Origin: Halarchaeum grantii
GTDB lineage: Archaea > Halobacteriota > Halobacteria > Halobacteriales > Halobacteriaceae
Reading direction: 5' to 3'
Length of the DNA: 64,000 nucleotides
NCBI RefSeq assembly: GCF_014647455.2
Contig: NZ_BMPF01000004.1
Span: forward strand, 116,980-180,979
A program made the translations under genes and the position numbers. The stretch's first letter is position 1; every line of letters begins with the position of its first letter. Positions 42,557 through 50,067 of the stretch are shown piece by piece. The notes under the pieces are model-generated. The model worked only from the letters and a program-made list of their open reading frames with translations. It did not search any database and had not been told where the DNA came from.

Positions 42557-44257
42557 ATGGACGCTGAAGATCAATTTCTCCAAAATGTGTTTGCGGGCGA
42601 GAAGCAGTTCGTCATACCGGTTTTTCAACGGAACTATTCATGGGGACAAGAGGAATTAGAAGCCCTCTGGTCTGATATCCAGAATCTCTTAGAAGCCGAC
42701 TCAATCTCGGAAGAACACTTCATTGGAACCTTCGTCGTTATGCCCGGCAACCACCGACCCGGGACAGTTCCCGAATATCTCGTGATTGACGGACAGCAGC
42801 GCCTCATTTCACTCACGCTGTTTTTGAGCGCCATTCGTGACTACGCAGCCGAAATCGGGGGCGAGAAGTACACGAACTTCGCTGAGGAGATCAACAAGAA
42901 GTATCTTATTGACGAGTTCAAAGACGGGGTTGAGAAATTCAAGGTCGTCTCCCGCGCTGAGGATCGAGACGCCCTCTTCGCAATCGTTGAGCAGGAATCG
43001 GTGGATGGGGATTTGGCGGATACTTCGATCTATAGCAGCTACGAGTTCCTCTATGAACGGATTGACGACCTCAACGGCGACGACGAACTACAAACCTTAG
43101 ATCGGCTCAAACAAATCATTATCCAGCAGCTTCCACTGGTGATGATTACGACGTCTGAAGATGAGAATCCCTATGCGATTTTTGAGACGTTGAACGAGCG
43201 TGGACTCCAGCTTGAGGAATCGGATCTTATCCGGAATCACGTCTTTATGCAGCTATCTCTGACCGAACAGGACCAGTTCAACGACGATCACTGGATGCCA
43301 TTCGAGCAAAAATTCGAAGAAACAGACCGTCATGGCGGGGTCGATCTCACTGAGTTCTATCGGGATTACATGATGCGAAACGGTGAATACGTTCAGAAGA
43401 ATGAGATCTACCATCAGTTCAAGCAACGAACCGCAGACCTGACTCCCCACGAATTGGTTGACAAATTATCGTACTATGCCGATCTGTACCTCTGGATCCA
43501 TCGGCCTGGAACAGCCCCCCGTGAGGAGCTGACGGATGCGCTAGAACGCATCCAGTATCTGGAAATCGGGACTGCCCACCAATTGATCCTGAATTTGCTT
43601 GACCGGTGGAACTCCGATGAGCTCAGCCTCGATGAGCTCCTCGACATCCTTCACGGACTAGAGAGCTTCGTGCTCCGTCGATTCATCTGCGGTCGTAGTA
43701 CCCGGGGGTACTATCGGACGTTCCCAATTGCGGCCCGCTCAATCGAAGATGGCAACGAGATAGAATCGCTGTTCGCCTATCTGGAGAGCCAAGGGTGGCC
43801 TGATGACGCAGAACTCTTCGATAATATCAATCGATTCGATATGTACAACCGGGATAAGAAGAAAACGTGGCTTATTCTCTGGACGCTCGAAGAGCAGTTC
43901 GGCCACCAAGAGCCAGTACAGTACGATGAATTAACGATAGAGCATGTGATGCCCCAGACCATCGATGACAACGAGTGGGGTGACGAATGGAAGGATATGC
44001 TCGGCGAAGAGTGGGAGCGTATTCATGACCAGTGGTTACACGCACTGGGTAACTTGACTCTCAGCGGATACAACCCCGAGCTCTCGAATCGGCCGTTCGC
44101 GGAGAAGCGAGAACTGCTTATGGAAAGCCACGTCGAACTAAACAGCTATTTCGAAGATTTGGAACGCTGGACTGAAGACAAAATCAGGGAACGTAATCAA
44201 GACCTCGCCGAGCGCGTCGCCTCAATCTGGACAATTCCAGATATCGACGATACGTAG
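42557..44257 (+). CDS. GmrSD-type type IV restriction enzyme (DUF262 + DUF1524)
   Basis: 566 aa from ATG 42557. N-terminal DUF262/GmrS domain with QRNYSW (24-29) and DGQQR (78-82), the NTP-binding and hydrolysis part. C-terminal DUF1524/GmrD domain with the His-Me motif EHVMPQ (H463) and GNLTL followed by N499. Such enzymes cut glucosylated hydroxymethylcytosine and other modified phage DNA; here both subunits are fused. Lower GC than plasmid genes and no T-box/hairpin element, so it is cargo. Confidence 0.85.
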   Translation: MDAEDQFLQNVFAGEKQFVIPVFQRNYSWGQEELEALWSDIQNLLEADSISEEHFIGTFVVMPGNHRPGTVPEYLVIDGQQRLISLTLFLSAIRDYAAEIGGEKYTNFAEEINKKYLIDEFKDGVEKFKVVSRAEDRDALFAIVEQESVDGDLADTSIYSSYEFLYERIDDLNGDDELQTLDRLKQIIIQQLPLVMITTSEDENPYAIFETLNERGLQLEESDLIRNHVFMQLSLTEQDQFNDDHWMPFEQKFEETDRHGGVDLTEFYRDYMMRNGEYVQKNEIYHQFKQRTADLTPHELVDKLSYYADLYLWIHRPGTAPREELTDALERIQYLEIGTAHQLILNLLDRWNSDELSLDELLDILHGLESFVLRRFICGRSTRGYYRTFPIAARSIEDGNEIESLFAYLESQGWPDDAELFDNINRFDMYNRDKKKTWLILWTLEEQFGHQEPVQYDELTIEHVMPQTIDDNEWGDEWKDMLGEEWERIHDQWLHALGNLTLSGYNPELSNRPFAEKRELLMESHVELNSYFEDLERWTEDKIRERNQDLAERVASIWTIPDIDDT

Positions 44258-44258
44258 C

Positions 44259-44316
44259 GTCTGTTTTGCGCCTGCGATGGGTGCAGGCGCGGTTCGGAAC
44301 GCATTGCGCCTGTGGG
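44259..44316 (+). promoter_or_regulatory. T-box/hairpin leader element before 44317
   Basis: GTCTGTTTT then GCGCCTGC-GATGGGT-GCAGGCGC (44268-44290), a perfect 8-bp stem with one base pair changed relative to 37683-37705 on both sides. Confidence 0.75.
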
Positions 44317-45486
44317 ATGGAATCCATGAAAGACCCAGAGACAGCTACGGTCTTCGTAGGCCTCGATGGGCGAACCGACACCGAACTACCCGACTGGTAC
44401 GCCGAGCAACACGCTGGTCCCGAACCGATCAGCTTCAGTGCGGCGATTCGAGAGCTGCCCCAGGCAGTCGACACAGCAGTCGCGTATCGCAATCCACACA
44501 CCGGCGAGTGGGTCGAGACGGAGCGGTTCAACGCGCTCGTCGAGCCGAGTCGCGCTCGGGAGCAGGCCCGAGATGGAGACGCGGAGACGGATCCGCTGTT
44601 CCACGTTCCCACAGACTCGTACGCGATCATCAACCCGGTCGACGTCTACGGGCCGCTAGAGGAGGTCCTCCGTGAGGAGACCATCGACGAGACGCCGTTG
44701 GGCGAGGTGATGTTCGGCGAGATTCGGCGCTACCGGGGCGGCGGCGAGGTCCATATGGACATCATGTTCGACGGCCTCGAGGTGCGCCTCCCCGGCCGGT
44801 CGGACCCGATCACGATGGGCGTCACGTCGGGCTACGACTTCTTCGGCGAGCACGCCGTCTACGTGGAAGGGTTCGCTCAGGATGGCTACTGCTCGAACAC
44901 GATGCGCTCGCTCACCGACAAGGAGGTCATCAAACACGTCGGCGACGTCCGGAACTTCCGGACCTGGTGGGAGGAACTCCTCGCACAGATCGAACTCGTC
45001 GCCGACGACCTCTTCGAGTTCATCCGGGACGCCCAGGACATCGAACTCGACTTCTCCGAACTCCCGTTCACCGTCACGGAGTTCTACACCCTGCTGGGGT
45101 TCCCGGACTACCTGGCCGAGCGTGCCGCCGGCGATGCAGAAGCCAATGCGGCGTCCCCCTTCGAGATCGATATGTGGACGCTGCATTCCGGCGCGACGTA
45201 CGCCCTCACCCACTTCTTCCAGGGGAAAGAGGGGGCATCCCTCGATCAGTACGTCCGCATCGCCAACGACATCCTGTTCAATCCGGAAGGCACGATCGAG
45301 CGCGTCGAGCAGGCCTACCAGCAGCAGCTAGAGGCGGACGGTGACGACGGGTCACAGGCGTCGCTGGCCGGCGAACGAGCGCTGGCGAGCATCGAGCGCG
45401 TCAGCGACGACCTGCAGGAGAAAGTCGAGCAGTTCGAAGAACGCGAGGACGCGCTACGTGAGCGGTTCCAAGAGGCGATGGGCTAA
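44317..45486 (+). CDS. DUF932-like plasmid protein
   Basis: 389 aa. The stretch HVPTDSYAIINPVDVYGPLEEVLREETIDETPLGEVMFGEIRRYRGGGEVHMDIMFDG... recalls DUF932 proteins (phage/plasmid, also called TIGR03299-like), with a conserved FHVPTDSYAIIN start. A helical region follows and the C-terminus (VSDDLQEKVEQFEEREDALRERFQEAMG) is a coiled coil. It probably binds other plasmid proteins. ATG 44317 is chosen because the alternative longer frame is the leader hairpin. Confidence 0.55.
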   Translation: MESMKDPETATVFVGLDGRTDTELPDWYAEQHAGPEPISFSAAIRELPQAVDTAVAYRNPHTGEWVETERFNALVEPSRAREQARDGDAETDPLFHVPTDSYAIINPVDVYGPLEEVLREETIDETPLGEVMFGEIRRYRGGGEVHMDIMFDGLEVRLPGRSDPITMGVTSGYDFFGEHAVYVEGFAQDGYCSNTMRSLTDKEVIKHVGDVRNFRTWWEELLAQIELVADDLFEFIRDAQDIELDFSELPFTVTEFYTLLGFPDYLAERAAGDAEANAASPFEIDMWTLHSGATYALTHFFQGKEGASLDQYVRIANDILFNPEGTIERVEQAYQQQLEADGDDGSQASLAGERALASIERVSDDLQEKVEQFEEREDALRERFQEAMG

Positions 45487-45583
45487 GAGCAGTCGGAGAG
45501 AAGATTCGCTAGGCGTGCTTCCGTTCTAGCGGCTGGAATCCACTGCTGACAGTATTAAGTGAGTAGGGGCGCACCCAGAGACC

Positions 45584-45895
45584 ATGTCTATTGAGCATAA
45601 TCCGACTCTCGACGCGCGAGAGCCACAGCAGGGGGATATAGAGACCTTTGAAGAGTTGGAGCCTGGTGACTCGGTCAAATTCTTTGAATGGCCCGTCGAG
45701 CCATTGACCGTCATCGGCTGGGAAGAAGACGATAATGTCGGGAAGCGGGTGAGAGTAGAAGCAGAAGGCGGCGAGTCGTTTCTCTACCAGGTAGACGGCC
45801 ACCTCTGGCATTACGTCCCTGAGGACGAGTTCGCCGGCGAGAATAACCCGTACCCTGTTCAGAATCTCGTTTTGCTAGGATCTCCAGACGCCTAG
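45584..45895 (+). CDS. Small acidic beta-rich protein, 103 aa
   Basis: MSIEHNPTLDAREPQQGDIETFEELEPGDSVKFFEWPVEPLTVIGWEEDDNVGKRVRVEAEGGESFLYQVDGHLWHYVPEDEFAGENNPYPVQNLVLLGSPDA. Reads like a small beta barrel (GDSVKFFEWPVEPLTVIG). AGTATTAAG 25-30 nt upstream of ATG is the TATA box. No family is recognised. It marks the edge between the plasmid genes and the metal-resistance region. Confidence 0.6.
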   Translation: MSIEHNPTLDAREPQQGDIETFEELEPGDSVKFFEWPVEPLTVIGWEEDDNVGKRVRVEAEGGESFLYQVDGHLWHYVPEDEFAGENNPYPVQNLVLLGSPDA

Positions 45896-45951
45896 CTAGG
45901 CTCAAGTGGAGTCCCATCGAGTAACGTTCTCTTGACGTGAATTCCCGTATC

Positions 45952-46296
45952 TCAGCTGTTTTCTGTTGCCCACTCGAGTAGCGGTTCCAATCGCGTTCGA
46001 ACCTCGTCCCCGTCATCAGTCAACGCGTATTCGACACGCGGGGGGATTTCGTTGTACTGTGTCCGTGAGACGAGCCCTGCCTCCTCGAATTCGTCGAGAC
46101 GTTTCGAGATCGTGGACGTGCTCGCCGTCGGGAGGTGCTCCTCGATCTCCGCAAACCGCAGTGAATCGTGTGCGCCGATAATGCTGACGAGTTGCATCGC
46201 GTATTTCCGGCTCAACGTATCGATAACTCCTGTGAGCGGACAGTAACACGTCCCGTCGACATCACAGACGGGCGCTGATGAGGTGGTATCTGCCAT
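45952..46296 (-). CDS. HxlR-family regulator divergent from merA
   Basis: 114 aa. HxlR winged helix (GVIDTLSRKYAMQLVSIIGAHDSLRFAEIEEHLPTASTSTISKRLDEFEEAGLV) with beta wing. The N-terminus has three Cys (VCDVDGTCYCPLTG), which could bind Hg(II) or sense thiols, unlike MerR-type control. Divergent promoter with merA: 78 bp between starts. It probably represses merA through the CCATAGCTTT repeats. Confidence 0.85.
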   Translation of the reverse strand: MADTTSSAPVCDVDGTCYCPLTGVIDTLSRKYAMQLVSIIGAHDSLRFAEIEEHLPTASTSTISKRLDEFEEAGLVSRTQYNEIPPRVEYALTDDGDEVRTRLEPLLEWATENS

Positions 46297-46329
46297 AGCT
46301 TTGCGGCCTCCAACTTACTCCATAGCTTT
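46293..46329. promoter_or_regulatory. CCATAGCTTT direct repeats between HxlR and merA genes
   Basis: Identical 10-mers at 46293-46302 and 46320-46329, 27 nt apart, in the divergent region. TATAAGAG at 46341-46348 is the merA TATA box, 27-34 nt before GTG 46375. The first repeat includes the start codon of the HxlR gene, so bound protein could block both. Confidence 0.55.
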
Positions 46330-46374
46330 AGACTCCGAAGTATAAGAGCTTCCCGTCGTAAAGTCGCAGTACAC

Positions 46375-47829
46375 GTGACGAGCGACTCTCAATACGATCT
46401 CGTGATCCTCGGCGGCGGCGCCGCAGCCTTCGCCGCGATCACTGAAGCGAGCCGGCGGGACCTCTCGACGGCGATGGTGAACACAGGCTTGCCAATCGGC
46501 GGGACCTGCGTGAACGTCGGCTGTGTCCCGAGCAAGCATCTTCTCGCCGTCGCTGAGAGCGGTGCCACAGCGACGGAGAATCCCTTCGACGCCGTTCGAT
46601 ACCCCGAGGAACCGACTGTCGACTGGGCCGACGCACTCGATGGCACCGACCAACTCGTCGAACGGTTCCGGCAGGAGAACTACATCGACGTCGCCGAGCA
46701 CTTCGAGACCGACATCTACGAGGGGTACGGCCAGCTGGTGGACGACACGACTATTGATGTCGTCGACGGCGCCGACGAGGGCGCGCGCATTACTGGGAAG
46801 AGGGCGCTCGTCGCGACTGGAAGTTCACCGTGGGCACCGCCCATTGACGGCCTAGACGACATCGACTACTACACCAGCGAGACCATCCTCGAAGAGCGCG
46901 ACCTCCCCGAAAGTATCGTGATGCTCGGTGGCGGGTACATCGCGCTCGAATGGGGCCAGATTCTCCACCGCGTGGGTGTCGACGTGACCCTCCTTCAGCG
47001 CTCCGAGCGCGTGCTGTCGGGGATGGAAGGGCAACTTGGTCGCGAGATGCAGCGCGCGTTCGAGGAGGAAGGAATTAACGTAATCACCGGCAACAACTTC
47101 CAACGCATCCGTACGCCAGCAACCGACGGCGGTACCGAAACGATCCAGTCAGGAGTGGTCATCGAAACAACCGTCGACGGCCCCGAACGGACAGTCACCG
47201 GCGACGCCCTGTTCGTCGCGACCGGCGTTCAGCCGAACAGCGAGGGCATTGGCCTCGATACGGCAGGTGTCAAAACGAATCCCGACAGAACCATTCGCGT
47301 CGACGAGCACTTCCAAACGACGAACCCCGACATCTACGCTGCGGGCGACGTGATCGGCGAACCCGAACTGGAGACGGTCGCCGCCAAGGAGGGCAACCAC
47401 GCCGTCAAGAACGCCTTCGGCGACGAGGACCTCAGCATCGACTACGATGCGGTCCCCGCAGTCGTCTTCACCAGTCCCGAGGTCGCAGCCGTTGGCACGA
47501 CCGAACTCGAATACATGGACGAGCACGGCACCTGTTCGTGTCGGACCGTCCAGATGGAGGACGTCCCGCGGGCGAAGGCGGTCAAGAACACTGATGGACT
47601 CGTCCAGGTCGTCAAGCACCACGAGACCAACGAGATCGTCGGCGTCCACATGGTCGGCCCCCGTGCCGCCGACATGATTATGGAAGCGACGCTCGCCGTG
47701 AAGTTCGGCCTCACCGTCGACGATATTATTGACACCACCCACCCGTTCCCGACATTCAGCGAAGCGTTCAAACACGCTTGCCAGGCGTTCCGGCGGGACA
47801 CATCCACAATGAGCTGCTGCGTTGAGTAA
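46375..47829 (+). CDS. merA: Mercury(II) reductase
   Basis: 484 aa from GTG 46375, a leaderless start behind the TATA box. Reduces Hg2+ to volatile Hg0 with NADPH. FAD site VILGGGAAAF, redox pair C45-x4-C50 (GGTCVNVGCVPSK) and the C-terminal vicinal pair C481-C482 (MSCCVE) that delivers Hg(II) are present. The N-terminal HMA domain of many MerA proteins is missing, as in other archaeal ones. No merB, merT or merP is seen. Confidence 0.93.
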   Translation: MTSDSQYDLVILGGGAAAFAAITEASRRDLSTAMVNTGLPIGGTCVNVGCVPSKHLLAVAESGATATENPFDAVRYPEEPTVDWADALDGTDQLVERFRQENYIDVAEHFETDIYEGYGQLVDDTTIDVVDGADEGARITGKRALVATGSSPWAPPIDGLDDIDYYTSETILEERDLPESIVMLGGGYIALEWGQILHRVGVDVTLLQRSERVLSGMEGQLGREMQRAFEEEGINVITGNNFQRIRTPATDGGTETIQSGVVIETTVDGPERTVTGDALFVATGVQPNSEGIGLDTAGVKTNPDRTIRVDEHFQTTNPDIYAAGDVIGEPELETVAAKEGNHAVKNAFGDEDLSIDYDAVPAVVFTSPEVAAVGTTELEYMDEHGTCSCRTVQMEDVPRAKAVKNTDGLVQVVKHHETNEIVGVHMVGPRAADMIMEATLAVKFGLTVDDIIDTTHPFPTFSEAFKHACQAFRRDTSTMSCCVE

Positions 47830-47946
47830 TCCCCACCAACATTATCCGAATTATGACCGTATCCAAGAATACAGTGATTCTCGTTCAATGTACTACCCGA
47901 GAAGCAACGGCGGACCACAATACAATCCAGATCGGGAGCCAGAGCG

Positions 47947-49323
47947 ATGAGTAACGGATACGACTACGATCTGCTCGTGCTCGGGGGTGGGATGGCCGGC
48001 CTCCCCGTCGCGATGAAGTGTGCCTATTCGGGCATGGAGACGGCCCTTGTCGAGGAGGATCTCCTCGGCGGAACGTGTCTCAATCGCGGGTGTATCCCAA
48101 CAAAGACCATGCTCCGGAGCGCGGAGGTCGCGAATCTCGCCCGCCGCAGCGAGGAGTTCGGCATCGACATCGACAGCGCAATCGAGGCCGACATGGAAGC
48201 GGTTCTCGATCGCAAAGACGACATCGTCGAGAGCATCCGTGAGGGCGCCTACGAAAATGTCGAGGAAAACGAGAACATCGATTTCATCGAAGGCCACGGC
48301 GTCTTCACGTCACAACACGAAGTCCAGGTCGACGACCAGACACTCTCGGCCGACCGGGTCATTATCAATACGGGGGCACGCCCGGCGAAGCCGCCGATCG
48401 ACGGTCTCGACGCCGTCGATGTCCATGACAGTACAGATTTGCTCGAGCTTGACGCAGTTCCCGATTCGCTTGCCGTCATCGGCGGGGGGTACGTCGGCTG
48501 CGAGTATGCCCAGATGTACAGCCGGTTCGGCGCTGACGTCACCGTCTTCCAGCGCGGTGACCGCCTCCTCCCGGACGAGGATCCCGAGGTGAGCGAGGTT
48601 ATCGAGAGCGCCTTCGAAGACGAAGGAATCACCGTCCAGACAGACGCGCCCGTGACGGCACTGTCGGAGACTGATTCCGGCATCCGAGTCGATGCCGATG
48701 GTGCCGGCGCCGTCACCGTCTCAGACGTCGCGCTCGCCACCGGGCGGACGCCGAATACGGACGGTCTCCGCCTCGAAGATGTCGACGTGTCGCTCGATGA
48801 GCGAGGATTCGTCGAGACCGACGACAGCTTCGAAACGACTGCCGACGGTATCTACGCCATCGGCGACGTGAGCGGGCCACCGATGTTCACCCACTCCGCG
48901 CGCGACGACGCCGACCTCCTGTATCGACACCTCGCGAAAGACGAAACGATCAGCACCGAGAACCGAACCGTCCCGTGGGCGGTGTTCACCGACCCGCAGG
49001 TCGGCCACGTCGGACTGACCGAACAGGAAGCACGAGACGAAGGGTACGAGGTGGGCATCGGCCGCCAGGACTTCGCCGACCAGGGCAAGCCGAAGGCACT
49101 CGGTGAGACCGAGGGATTCGTCAAACTGGTCACCGACGCCGACACCGACGAACTCCTTGGTGCGCACGTCGTCGGCGAACAAGGGGCTGAAATCGTCCAC
49201 GAACTCATCCTCGCCATCGAACTCGGCGCGACCGCCGACCAGATCGCCGACACGATGCACATCCACCCCACGCTCCCCGAGAGCATCAACTCAGCCGCCG
49301 GAGGCGTTCACCAACCCTCGTAA
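47947..49323 (+). CDS. Dihydrolipoyl-dehydrogenase-like flavoprotein disulfide reductase
   Basis: 458 aa. Same fold as MerA: FAD site LLVLGGGMAGLP, redox pair C44-x4-C49 (GGTCLNRGCIPTK), NAD site AVIGGGYVGCEYAQ. The C-terminus has IHPTLPES, the catalytic His-Glu pair of lipoamide dehydrogenase, and lacks MerA's terminal Cys-Cys. Located 117 bp after merA in the same direction. It may provide thiol or lipoate recycling for metal stress, or be a MerA-like enzyme for another metal. No other subunits of a 2-oxoacid complex are near. Confidence 0.85.
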   Translation: MSNGYDYDLLVLGGGMAGLPVAMKCAYSGMETALVEEDLLGGTCLNRGCIPTKTMLRSAEVANLARRSEEFGIDIDSAIEADMEAVLDRKDDIVESIREGAYENVEENENIDFIEGHGVFTSQHEVQVDDQTLSADRVIINTGARPAKPPIDGLDAVDVHDSTDLLELDAVPDSLAVIGGGYVGCEYAQMYSRFGADVTVFQRGDRLLPDEDPEVSEVIESAFEDEGITVQTDAPVTALSETDSGIRVDADGAGAVTVSDVALATGRTPNTDGLRLEDVDVSLDERGFVETDDSFETTADGIYAIGDVSGPPMFTHSARDDADLLYRHLAKDETISTENRTVPWAVFTDPQVGHVGLTEQEARDEGYEVGIGRQDFADQGKPKALGETEGFVKLVTDADTDELLGAHVVGEQGAEIVHELILAIELGATADQIADTMHIHPTLPESINSAAGGVHQPS

Positions 49324-49381
49324 CGCGTCTTGAAGCGAGTTATTACGTCACAGAGCAGGCGATATTTCACCGCGAAATCGA

Positions 49382-49936
49382 TCACTCAGCTGCCGATAAG
49401 AGTTCGTCGAGCTCCCCAGTTTCGCCGAGGTCGATGAGCGCGCGATTGAGCAGTTCTCGAACGACGAACTCCTCGTAGTGCTGGGTTTCGCAGTATTCAC
49501 ACGGCTTCATCTCCTTGGCTACGGCCTCGATCTCGTCGCCGTGTTGCTCGGCGAGGGTCTGGATCACCGCAGCTAGCTCTTCACGAGTCGTGTCCTGCGC
49601 CGGAGCAAGTTGCTCTCCGCTGCTTTCTGGAAGGTCGTACGAGAAGACCCGTGTGTTCGACTTGTAGTACTTCCGTGTCCCACCACCAGCTTCCTCGAGC
49701 CGCGCGATTTCGACCATCCCGGCGTCCTTCAGGACGTTCACGTGGTGACGGACCGTTGTTTCCGCCTTCTCCTCGCCGCGACGATGCAGTTCGTCGTGAA
49801 TCTCCTCGATCGTCATCTCCTCGGTCGCGAGCATATCGAGGATCTTCGCCCGGACATCGTTCTCCAGCGCCTTCGCTTTCTCCGGGTCGGTGGTTACGAC
49901 TTCCCGGATCGGCACGTCAGATTCGAGGAGCGCCAT
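49382..49936 (-). CDS. ArsR-type winged-helix regulator of the metal ATPase
   Basis: 184 aa from ATG 49936 (an earlier in-frame ATG adds a hydrophobic stretch that is probably not translated). Winged helix: VRAKILDMLATEEMTIEEIHDELHRRGEEKAETTVRHHVNVLKDAGMVEI. A C-terminal CEYCETQHYEEF could bind metal. Divergent from the P-type ATPase at 50068 with about 130 bp of shared promoter. It is the likely repressor for the ATPase and perhaps the chaperone at 52341. Confidence 0.8.
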   Translation of the reverse strand: MALLESDVPIREVVTTDPEKAKALENDVRAKILDMLATEEMTIEEIHDELHRRGEEKAETTVRHHVNVLKDAGMVEIARLEEAGGGTRKYYKSNTRVFSYDLPESSGEQLAPAQDTTREELAAVIQTLAEQHGDEIEAVAKEMKPCEYCETQHYEEFVVRELLNRALIDLGETGELDELLSAAE

Positions 49937-50028
49937 TCTTGTGAGGAGGTAGACGGACAACGACAGTAAGAGTAACGCCACTCACCCGACAGTGGTAGTA
50001 TAACATCGAGACCGCTATAACTATCGTC

Positions 50029-50058
50029 GTAATGGTTATCCGCGTCGCACGGTAACCA
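50029..50058. promoter_or_regulatory. Candidate operator ahead of the P-type ATPase
   Basis: GTAATGGTTATCC (50029-50041), with TGGTTA (50033-50038) and TAACCA (50053-50058) in inverted orientation. The 13-mer recurs with one mismatch in the HMA chaperone promoter at 52571-52583. Confidence 0.5.
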
Positions 50059-50067
50059 CCATCCACG

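Noticed and set aside
47853..47954. 33-aa frame MTVSKNTVILVQCTTREATADHNTIQ between merA and the next gene
   Set aside because: It overlaps the next start codon, but lacks a promoter signal, codon bias or recognisable motif; probably chance.
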